Translations under genes and position numbers: made by a program
NCBI RefSeq assembly: GCF_000482485.1
Contig: NZ_KI519439.1
Span: 101,795 to 165,794 of the forward strand
From: Paucisalibacillus globulus DSM 18846
GTDB lineage: Bacteria; Bacillota; Bacilli; Bacillales; Amphibacillaceae
DNA length: 64,000 bases
Direction: 5' to 3'
Notes under the pieces: model-generated
Seen by the model: only the letters and a program-made list of their open reading frames with translations
Database searches by the model: none
Told to the model about the DNA's origin: nothing
In this document: positions 57,807-64,000 of the stretch, one piece after another
How positions within the stretch are numbered: the stretch's first letter is position 1
How the letters are laid out: each line of letters opens with the position of its first letter

Positions 57807-58487
57807 GTGAACTGCCTCTGGTGTCACGAAGAAGTTTTATTGGAAGTTAATTGGACCACGATTACACTTCCAGCAAAAGCTAAACGTATCTGTGATAAGT
57901 GTGAGAACAGTCTAAAGGAACTTTCTGGAAATCGATGCCAACGATGTAGTCGCGAGGCCGATACGGAAATTTGTGATGACTGTATTTGGTGGGGGAATTA
58001 TCATCATGGGGAGGATGTAATTGATTATAATTACTCCGTCTTTCCTTATAATGCGCATATGCAAGATATTATTGCAAAATGGAAATATCGTGGAGATTAT
58101 CAGCTTGGACATCTATTCGAAAACCAATTTATTAATCACTTCTACAAAAAGTTCAACTGGATAAAAGAAGTTATAGCAGTACCGATTCCCTTGAGTAGTG
58201 AGAGATTGCAAGAGAGATGTTTTAACCAAGCTGAGATGCTTTGCTCCTTTTTACCAATTCAATCAATGGATATGTTAACCCGTGTTCATGGAGAAAAACA
58301 ATCAAAAAAAACACGGAAAGAAAGAATCTCCTCTGAAAACCCTTTTTATCTAGTGCAAAAACTAAACAAACCTGTTATTCTTGTCGATGATATATATACA
58401 ACGGGTACTACTTTACGTCATGCAGCTAGGCTGTTAAAAACAGCTGGTTGTCCTAATGTTTATACGTACACATTAGTTCGTGGATAA
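57807..58487 (+). CDS. comFC: Competence protein ComFC (phosphoribosyltransferase fold)
   Basis: The 226-aa protein (GTG start) has zinc ribbons (CLWCHEEVLLE, CDKCENSL, RCQRCSREADTEICDDCIW) and the PRTase loop VILVDDIYTTGTTLRHAARL. ComFC is needed for DNA uptake with ComFA. comFB is absent from the usual place between them. Confidence 0.95.
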   Translation: MNCLWCHEEVLLEVNWTTITLPAKAKRICDKCENSLKELSGNRCQRCSREADTEICDDCIWWGNYHHGEDVIDYNYSVFPYNAHMQDIIAKWKYRGDYQLGHLFENQFINHFYKKFNWIKEVIAVPIPLSSERLQERCFNQAEMLCSFLPIQSMDMLTRVHGEKQSKKTRKERISSENPFYLVQKLNKPVILVDDIYTTGTTLRHAARLLKTAGCPNVYTYTLVRG

Positions 58488-58525
58488 TTTGGTATGATAA
58501 GATAATGTAGTAAGGAGATAATCAG

Positions 58526-58948
58526 ATGGCAGAATTAGCAAATTGCTCACAATGTGGAAAAGTTTATGTGAAAGATTTAAAAGATATTTGTCGTGATTGT
58601 TATAAGAAGGAAGAAGCAGCTTTTAAGATTGTATATGAATTTTTAAAACAACAGAAAAATAGGGAAGCTACTTTAATTGAAGTTGTGGAAGCAACAGGGA
58701 TTGAAGAAACAGTAATTACCAAATTTATTAAGGAAAAAAGATTACGTACATCCATGTTTCCAAAACTTGGGTATCCATGTGAACGTTGTGGCGATATGAT
58801 TGTATCAGGGAAATTATGTATGAAATGTTCGGAAGAGATAAGGAATGACTTATTTCAATTTGAAGCAATTGAAAAGGTCGTAGAACGGAATAAAGAAACA
58901 AAGAAAAGTCCTGAAGTTTATTATACAATTGATAAACATCGTAGATAA
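58526..58948 (+). CDS. yvyF: Flagellar operon protein YvyF
   Basis: The 140-aa protein (LANCSQCGKVYVKDLKDICR, CERCGDMIVSGKLCMKC) has two zinc sites and the TIGR03826 pattern. It is always near flgM in Bacillus. Function is unclear. Confidence 0.92.
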   Translation: MAELANCSQCGKVYVKDLKDICRDCYKKEEAAFKIVYEFLKQQKNREATLIEVVEATGIEETVITKFIKEKRLRTSMFPKLGYPCERCGDMIVSGKLCMKCSEEIRNDLFQFEAIEKVVERNKETKKSPEVYYTIDKHRR

Positions 58949-58952
58949 TGCT

Positions 58953-58978
58953 TTAGATTTGATAAAACAAACCGATAA
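58953..58978 (+). promoter_or_regulatory. Probable SigD promoter for flgM
   Basis: TAGA (58953-58956), 14 bases, ACCGATAA (58971-58978); consensus is TAAA-N15-GCCGATAA. B. subtilis flgM also has a SigD promoter here. Confidence 0.65.
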
Positions 58979-59033
58979 TATAGTTAAAGACATGTTCGAT
59001 GTATGATTGTTTGAAAAATGATGGGGTGATGTA

Positions 59034-59297
59034 ATGAAGGTTAATGGACCAAATCAAACTAATTTTAATCCATATAAAAACCAAATCCAAAAACAGATGG
59101 AAATGAAAAAAGTCGGGAAGCAACAAGACCAATTAGAAATTTCATCTGAAGCAATGAAATTGCAAGAAAATATAAAAGTAAATGCGAAGCGAGAAGCTTA
59201 CGTCGAAGAAATTAAGAACCGTGTTGAATCTGGCCAATATGAAATTAATTATGAGAAGACTGCACATAAAATGATCGATTTTTGGTCGAAACAATAA
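59034..59297 (+). CDS. flgM: Anti-sigma-D factor FlgM
   Basis: The 87-aa protein has the FlgM pattern (QLEISSEAMKLQENIK, REAYVEEIKNRVESGQYEIN, KTAHKMIDFW). It binds SigD and is exported when the hook is complete. ATG after GATGGGGTGATG. Confidence 0.92.
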   Translation: MKVNGPNQTNFNPYKNQIQKQMEMKKVGKQQDQLEISSEAMKLQENIKVNAKREAYVEEIKNRVESGQYEINYEKTAHKMIDFWSKQ

Positions 59298-59313
59298 GAG
59301 GAGGACGGCATCT

Positions 59314-59802
59314 GTGTCCGTACAATCAATTATTGAAAAATTAGACAGTTTAACTAACATTCATCATCAGCTATTAGCACTTTCTGAAGAGAAAACGAAA
59401 GTCGTAAAAAATGGTAATGTACAAGGATTGCAAGCTATTTTAGTGAAAGAACGTAAACTAGTCCAACAATTAGAACAGCTTGAGGAAAGCCGTCAAAAAG
59501 AAGTGGTAGAATGGTTTTCTAATCAAAGAGTATCCATAGATGATGCGACTGTAACAAATATGTTGAATCAGCTTAGTGATGATAATGAAAAGAAAAAACT
59601 TGAAGATAGTGTAATACGGTTAACCGAATCAGTGGTGAAATTAAAACAACAAGAACAATTGAATATTGCATTGATTCAACAATCGATGCAATTTGTTCAA
59701 CTGTCCATCGATTTGATGAGTCCTACATTAAAGAATATGAACTATGGCAAAACCAATGATCAACCATCCTTGAATCGTTCAGTATTCGATTCAAAAGCAT
59801 AA
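59314..59802 (+). CDS. flgN: Flagellar chaperone FlgN (YvyG)
   Basis: The 162-aa coiled-coil protein (LDSLTNIHHQLLALSEEKTK, ERKLVQQLEQLEESRQKEV) is the FlgK/FlgL export chaperone. GTG start after GAGGAGG, preceding its clients as usual. Confidence 0.92.
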   Translation: MSVQSIIEKLDSLTNIHHQLLALSEEKTKVVKNGNVQGLQAILVKERKLVQQLEQLEESRQKEVVEWFSNQRVSIDDATVTNMLNQLSDDNEKKKLEDSVIRLTESVVKLKQQEQLNIALIQQSMQFVQLSIDLMSPTLKNMNYGKTNDQPSLNRSVFDSKA

Positions 59803-59828
59803 TCAAACTGTTATGAAGGAGAAATACA

Positions 59829-61307
59829 ATGAGTACATTCCACGGATTGGAAATGGCGAAACGTGCGCTATTTACACAACAATCAGCTTTATATACAACT
59901 GGTCATAATATTTCAAATGCAAATACGGAGGGTTATACAAGACAACGCGTCAATTTTGAAACGCTACCAGCCTACCCAAATGGTGCACGAAATCGCCCTC
60001 AAATTCCAGGACAACTTGGACAAGGTGTTCAAGCTGGTTCTGTGGAACGTATTCGTGATAGCTTCCTAGATTTACAGTATCGAGCAGAAAATAGTAAATC
60101 TAGCTATTGGGAAACGATGTCAAATTCGCTTTATCGTATGGAGAGCCTAATAAATGAACCTTCAAAAAGTGGTTTATCTAATACGATGGATCAGTTTTGG
60201 CAGTCTTTACAAGATCTATCTGTAAGCCCTGAAAATAGTGGAGCAAGATCTGTTGTTGTTCAGCGAGGGATTGCGGTTGCAGATACATTTAATTATTTAC
60301 GAGAAAACTTGCAGAAAATGCAAAATGATGTTGGTACTCAAATTGATGTCACGATTGACAGTGCTAACTCATACTTAACTCAGATCAATCGAATTAATAA
60401 TCAAATTAAAGAAGTTGAACCACATGGATACTTGGCAAATGACTTATATGATGAACGTGACCGACTAATCGATCAATTATCTGGTATTATGAATATCAAG
60501 GTTCATCGCGTAGAAAGTTCTGAGAGTGCGCCAGATATTGCTGCTGGATTAACTGACATAGAGCTTGTCCAAGATAATGGAAAGTCCTATGAACCTAAAG
60601 TTTATTTGTTACAAGCTAACCAGGAGCCGGCTGAAATTAGTATAAGTGAAGACAATGAAATAATGATTGATGGAACAATTTTTACTGGGAAATTTCCAAG
60701 CGGATCGTTACAAGCACTTATTGATGTCCATGGTGGTGGAAATGCAGCAGATGGTGACACGGTTTCATTTGAGCAAATGATTAAAGACCTTGATAACATG
60801 GCAAAAACTTTAGTAGATAAGTTTAATACCCAACATAGAAACGGACAAGATTTCAATCAAAACGGGGGCTTAGACTTCTTCCAATATAGTGATGGTGTCA
60901 TGACCGTTAACGAATTAATTGTGGAGGATTCAAACCTAGTTGCTGCCAGTTTGACTGGTAGTAAAGGTGATGGTGATAACGCTCTTGAACTTGGGAAAAT
61001 ATTTGATACTATTTTTTCGGATGATCCTGCGATTGGTAATGGAAACTCTGTTAAAGGTTTCTATGAAGGGATGATTGGAAGTCTTGGTGTTGCTGCCCAA
61101 GAAGCAAACCGTATGGCAGCCAATACTGCAGCACTAAAATCTCAAGTTGAGACACAACGTATGTCTACAAGCTCTGTATCACTAGATGAAGAAATGACAA
61201 ATATGATAAAATTCCAACATGCTTATAATGCTGCCGCAAGAAATCTGACAGCAATGGATGAAATCTTAGACCGTATTATTAATAATTTAGGAATAGTAGG
61301 AAGGTAG
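59829..61307 (+). CDS. flgK: Hook-filament junction protein FlgK
   Basis: The 492-aa protein has N-terminal FHGLEMAKRALFTQQSALYT, TGHNISNANTEGYTRQRV and C-terminal EEMTNMIKFQHAYNAAARNL, TAMDEILDRIINNLG, the two paired D0 helices. It joins hook and filament. Confidence 0.97.
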   Translation: MSTFHGLEMAKRALFTQQSALYTTGHNISNANTEGYTRQRVNFETLPAYPNGARNRPQIPGQLGQGVQAGSVERIRDSFLDLQYRAENSKSSYWETMSNSLYRMESLINEPSKSGLSNTMDQFWQSLQDLSVSPENSGARSVVVQRGIAVADTFNYLRENLQKMQNDVGTQIDVTIDSANSYLTQINRINNQIKEVEPHGYLANDLYDERDRLIDQLSGIMNIKVHRVESSESAPDIAAGLTDIELVQDNGKSYEPKVYLLQANQEPAEISISEDNEIMIDGTIFTGKFPSGSLQALIDVHGGGNAADGDTVSFEQMIKDLDNMAKTLVDKFNTQHRNGQDFNQNGGLDFFQYSDGVMTVNELIVEDSNLVAASLTGSKGDGDNALELGKIFDTIFSDDPAIGNGNSVKGFYEGMIGSLGVAAQEANRMAANTAALKSQVETQRMSTSSVSLDEEMTNMIKFQHAYNAAARNLTAMDEILDRIINNLGIVGR

Positions 61308-61316
61308 GAAATATAT

Positions 61317-62183
61317 ATGCGCGTAACACAATCGATGTTATCGAACAATATGCTACGTAATTTATCCAATAGTTATTCCAACATGGGTACTTATATGGAA
61401 CAGCTAACAACTGGAAAAAAAATTAATCGACCTTCTGATGATCCCGTTGTTGCTGTTAAAGGGATGGATTATCGTAGTCAGTTAATCGAAGTGGAACAAT
61501 ATAAACGAAATACAGGTGAAGTGCACAATTGGATGGATAACTCTGATGATGCACTGGATCAAGCAACAAAAGCGTTGCAACGTTTACGTGAATTAGCTGT
61601 GCAAGCTAGTAATGATACGTATGACATAGAAGAACGTAAAAATATCATGGAAGAAGTAGAACAACTTAAAAGCCATTTAATCGATATTTCAAATACGAAA
61701 GTTAATGGGAAATATATCTTTAATGGGAATAATACAGATACTAAACCTGTAGCTGATGGCAATTTTCCAACAAACGTAACGGATGTTAACATTGAAGTTT
61801 CAAATGGTATTAAGATAAAAGTAAACGTTGATTCTGAGGAAATATTTGGCTCAGATGCATTTGGAAAAATTGATACATTTATTGCTGCACTGGAATCAGG
61901 AGACCAAGCTGAAATCGAAGGAAGTATTGGTCTTCTCGATGAAAATATTGATAATGTATTAAATGCTCGTGCAGATCTTGGTGCGAGAATGAATCGTCTT
62001 GATTTAATTGAAAACCGTTTAGGTTCACAAGAAATCTCCGCAACAAAAATGATGTCAGACAATGAAGATATTGATTACGAAAAAGTAATTACTAATCTAA
62101 TTACTCAGGAAAGTATTCATCGTGCAGCACTTTCTGCAGGTTCAAGAATTATTCAACCGACATTACTTGATTTTCTACGGTAA
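61317..62183 (+). CDS. flgL: Hook-filament junction protein FlgL
   Basis: The 288-aa protein has MRVTQSMLSNNMLRNLSNSY, TGKKINRPSDDPVVAVKGMD and a C-terminal flagellin-type helix. It is the second junction layer. A terminator follows. Confidence 0.97.
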   Translation: MRVTQSMLSNNMLRNLSNSYSNMGTYMEQLTTGKKINRPSDDPVVAVKGMDYRSQLIEVEQYKRNTGEVHNWMDNSDDALDQATKALQRLRELAVQASNDTYDIEERKNIMEEVEQLKSHLIDISNTKVNGKYIFNGNNTDTKPVADGNFPTNVTDVNIEVSNGIKIKVNVDSEEIFGSDAFGKIDTFIAALESGDQAEIEGSIGLLDENIDNVLNARADLGARMNRLDLIENRLGSQEISATKMMSDNEDIDYEKVITNLITQESIHRAALSAGSRIIQPTLLDFLR

Positions 62184-62190
62184 AAAATTG

Positions 62191-62230
62191 CCCTAGCCCG
62201 AATAAGGGGTTAGGGTTTTATTCTTTTTAG
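62191..62230 (+). terminator. Intrinsic terminator after flgL
   Basis: CCCTAGCCC and GGGTTAGGG (one G-U) with loop GAATAAG, followed by TTTTATTCTTTTT. Confidence 0.85.
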
Positions 62231-62236
62231 TAGTTA

Positions 62237-62314
62237 GGGAAGTATAAAAAACTTTCCGCACGTATAAGAAAAACTAACACATTCGCTTGGGACTGAGCGA
62301 ATGCGAGTTTTTCT
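62237..62314. repeat. Short palindromic intergenic element
   Basis: GGAAGTATAAAAAACTTTCC opens the element. A two-step hairpin follows: AGAAAAACT (62267-62275) with AGTTTTTCT (62306-62314), and CATTCGCT (62280-62287) with AGCGAATG (62296-62303). The first part resembles the palindrome at 14192-14211. It separates flgL from yviE and may be a small mobile repeat. Confidence 0.65.
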
Positions 62315-62336
62315 AATAGGATTAGGAGGATTTAGC

Positions 62337-62903
62337 ATGGAGTTACCACAAATACGAATGCAATCACAAATGGCAAAGATTAGTATGGCTACACAACCTG
62401 CACGGCAAGAAATACATCAACCAAAAGCAGATTTGTCCATTCAACAGCCACATGCAACGATAACTATGCAAACAACTCCTTCGAGACTAACAATTGATCA
62501 ATCCCAAGCATGGGAAGATATGAATCTAATAGGTGTACTTAGATCAACCGAGAAACTAGCGCAAGAAGGAAAACAAGCTGCAAGTGAGGGAACTGGTAGA
62601 AGGGCATCTCAAGGAACAGAACTTATGAAAATTGAAAACAAGGGGAATCCTTTAGTAAGTCAAGCATTTCAAAATGCTCATGAACCGCCGAAATCTCTTG
62701 GGATAAAGTTTATCCCATCACTAAATGCGGTTAAAATTAATTACGAACCATCTAAGTTAGATATTAATGTGACGCCAAATAAACCGATTATTGAATCTAA
62801 TGTAAACAAACCAGAAATAAATTATATCCCAGGTTCTGTTGATATTTCATTAGAACAACATCAAAGTTTAGAAATTGACTTTGTAAATTTATTTACTAAT
62901 TAG
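62337..62903 (+). CDS. yviE: Flagellar-region protein YviE (DUF6470)
   Basis: The 188-aa protein starts at the ATG after AGGAGGA; the upstream frame runs through the repeat. It is rich in short repeats of the IxxPxAxLxI kind (LPQIRMQSQMAKISMATQPA, QPKADLSIQQPHATITMQTT). It lies between flgL and fliW as in B. subtilis. Function is unknown. Confidence 0.9.
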   Translation: MELPQIRMQSQMAKISMATQPARQEIHQPKADLSIQQPHATITMQTTPSRLTIDQSQAWEDMNLIGVLRSTEKLAQEGKQAASEGTGRRASQGTELMKIENKGNPLVSQAFQNAHEPPKSLGIKFIPSLNAVKINYEPSKLDINVTPNKPIIESNVNKPEINYIPGSVDISLEQHQSLEIDFVNLFTN

Positions 62904-62918
62904 GAAAGGGTGACATAC

Positions 62919-63362
62919 ATGAATATACAAACAAAATATGTAGGTGAAGTAGAGATTAATGAAAAACAAATTATTCAATTCCCATCTGGCTTGCCTGGGT
63001 TTATAGAAGAAAAAGAATTTGTGTTACTAGATATACCCGGTAATCCTGTTTTTCAATTTCTTCAGTCGGTAAAATCTGAGGAGTTAGCCTTCGTAGTTGC
63101 CAGTCCGTATCATTTTTATAAGGATTACAGCTTTAAAATAGATGATGCCACTATTGAGGCATTACAAATACAGAGTGAAAAAGATGTCATGGTATTAACT
63201 ATTGTGACATTAAAGGATCCGTTCGATTCTAGTACAATCAATCTAAAAGCTCCTTTGATAATTAACCCAAATAAATTGTTCGGAAAACAATACATACTTA
63301 ATTCCGATGAGTATGAGAGTAAAGCTTTCATTCAACCTACTTCTGTGCGGAAAGGGGTATAG
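62919..63362 (+). CDS. fliW: Flagellar assembly factor FliW
   Basis: The 147-aa protein ([53 protein letters not shown]) is FliW. It binds CsrA and flagellin, releasing hag mRNA from CsrA as flagellin is exported. Start is the ATG seven bases after AAAGGGTG. Confidence 0.96.
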   Translation: MNIQTKYVGEVEINEKQIIQFPSGLPGFIEEKEFVLLDIPGNPVFQFLQSVKSEELAFVVASPYHFYKDYSFKIDDATIEALQIQSEKDVMVLTIVTLKDPFDSSTINLKAPLIINPNKLFGKQYILNSDEYESKAFIQPTSVRKGV

Positions 63363-63364
63363 CC

Positions 63365-63589
63365 ATGTTAGTACTTACAAGAAAACTTAATGAGGCTATT
63401 CAAATTGGTGATGATATCGAAATTAAGGTGTTGGCAATTGAAGGGGATCAAATTAAATTAGGAATTGGAGCTCCAAAGTCGGTTGATATTTATCGTAAAG
63501 AAATTTATTTAGACATACAAAATCAAAATAATGAAGCGGCAAACATGTCGGTAGATTTATTAAAATTACTACATCCAAAAAGTGAATAA
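63365..63589 (+). CDS. csrA: Carbon storage/flagellin translation regulator CsrA
   Basis: The 74-aa protein ([39 protein letters not shown]) is CsrA. It blocks hag translation by binding its leader, opposed by FliW. It lies 2 bases after fliW. Confidence 0.97.
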   Translation: MLVLTRKLNEAIQIGDDIEIKVLAIEGDQIKLGIGAPKSVDIYRKEIYLDIQNQNNEAANMSVDLLKLLHPKSE

Positions 63590-63606
63590 CAAATGAGGTA
63601 AAGATT

Positions 63607-63633
63607 TAACTTTTTCCTCTTTCTATCCGATAT
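63607..63633 (+). promoter_or_regulatory. Probable SigD promoter for flaG
   Basis: TAAC (63607-63610), 15 bases, TCCGATAT (63626-63633), close to TAAA-N15-GCCGATAA, with spacing exact. Confidence 0.65.
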
Positions 63634-63659
63634 AAAAGAAAAAGTTTACGAGGAGTTGC

Positions 63660-64000
63660 ATGGGGATGCGCGTAGAATCTGTTTCGGTTACACCACAACC
63701 CTTGCAATACAGTGACAATAGTAGACCTACAACTGAGACTAAACCTGTAATGCAAGAAAATCTTATGATGAAGCAAAATCAAGAACCAACTGGTAATGAA
63801 ATTAAGACGGCAGTAAATAAATTAAATGATTTTATTGAACCACTAAGAACAAATCTTAAGTTCGAATTACATGATGAGCTTGACGAATATTATGTTACAG
63901 TCGTTGATCCAAATACAAATGAGGTTATAAAGGAAATTCCATCTAAGAAGATCCTAGATATGTACGCGGCAATGGGAGAGTACATGGGGTTCTTAGTGGA
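63660..64000 (+). CDS. flaG: FlaG/YvyC flagellar protein, truncated by window end
   Basis: The start is ATG 63660 or 63666 after AGGAG. The visible 113 residues include KTAVNKLNDFIEPLRTNLKF, DELDEYYVTVVDPNTNEVIK and EIPSKKILDMYAAMGEYMGF, the full FlaG core. It precedes fliD in Bacillus. The stop lies beyond the window. Confidence 0.92.
   Translation, partial: MGMRVESVSVTPQPLQYSDNSRPTTETKPVMQENLMMKQNQEPTGNEIKTAVNKLNDFIEPLRTNLKFELHDELDEYYVTVVDPNTNEVIKEIPSKKILDMYAAMGEYMGFLV

Noticed and set aside
1..64000. CRISPR array
   Set aside because: No regularly spaced identical repeats of 24-40 bp were seen. The only regular array is the short 12-bp iteron set at 54155.

Overview
The window is AT-rich DNA from a low-GC, Gram-positive, endospore-type Bacillaceae chromosome. 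The conserved order yvyE-degS-degU-degV-comFA-comFC-yvyF-flgM-flgN-flgK-flgL-yviE-fliW-csrA-flaG is that of Bacillus subtilis and relatives. The short GC-rich intergenic repeats and protein sequences suggest an Oceanobacillus/Virgibacillus/Ornithinibacillus-like genus, but this is inference. About 42.2 kb of the 64 kb is one prophage inserted in comFA.

Region 1 (1-8.3 kb) is a cell-surface and biofilm block. An LCP-type wall-polymer ligase and a class D sortase lie on the minus strand. Divergent from them are tasA, tapA, sipW and a third TasA/camelysin-like protein that ends in an LPDTA class D sorting signal. Next comes a c-di-GMP-I riboswitch leader that precedes a 39-aa SinI-like antirepressor, followed by sinR. 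GTTCTTT heptamers matching the B. subtilis SinR box occur four times upstream of tasA and once inside the sinI promoter. The region therefore reads as one circuit: c-di-GMP, then SinI, then SinR, then matrix fibre genes, with one fibre-like protein probably sortase-anchored. vanZ-like, a 51-aa orphan and nagA follow.

Region 2 (8.3-14.7 kb) holds yvyE, the DegS-DegU two-component system, an orphan, a head-to-head pair of GC-rich hairpin repeats, an RsbR-like stressosome protein that lacks one of the two usual phospho-threonines, degV, and the first 143 codons of comFA.

Region 3 (14,665-56,858) is a siphovirus-type prophage. It sits between TTG triplets inside the Walker A codons of comFA, and joining the flanks at TTG restores an exact 458-codon gene. 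From left to right it holds a large serine integrase, an S24 repressor and Cro with GTCAAC-type operators, an antirepressor, replication genes (DnaD-like organiser, G39P-like protein, DnaB-like helicase), many tiny genes including a cluster of zinc-ribbon proteins, a dimeric dUTPase, an ArpU-like regulator, a minimal tyrosine recombinase, HNH, terminase, portal, ClpP-type protease, capsid, connectors, tail genes with a GGGAAAC frameshift site, tape measure, baseplate, a reversed XcbB/CpsF-like cargo gene, holins and a LysM amidase. A cargo zone follows with a LexA-box-preceded two-gene operon (869-aa zinc-ribbon plus probable PD-(D/E)xK nuclease protein, and a 144-aa partner), a yolD cassette without its polymerase, small regulators, and a plasmid-like module (12-bp iterons, FtsK-like translocase, replication-relaxation protein).

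Region 4 (56.9-64 kb) resumes the chromosome with the rest of comFA, comFC and the late flagellar operon, ending inside flaG. The two most interesting unexplained items are the riboswitch-SinI-SinR-TasA circuit and the SOS-linked nuclease operon in the prophage cargo zone.
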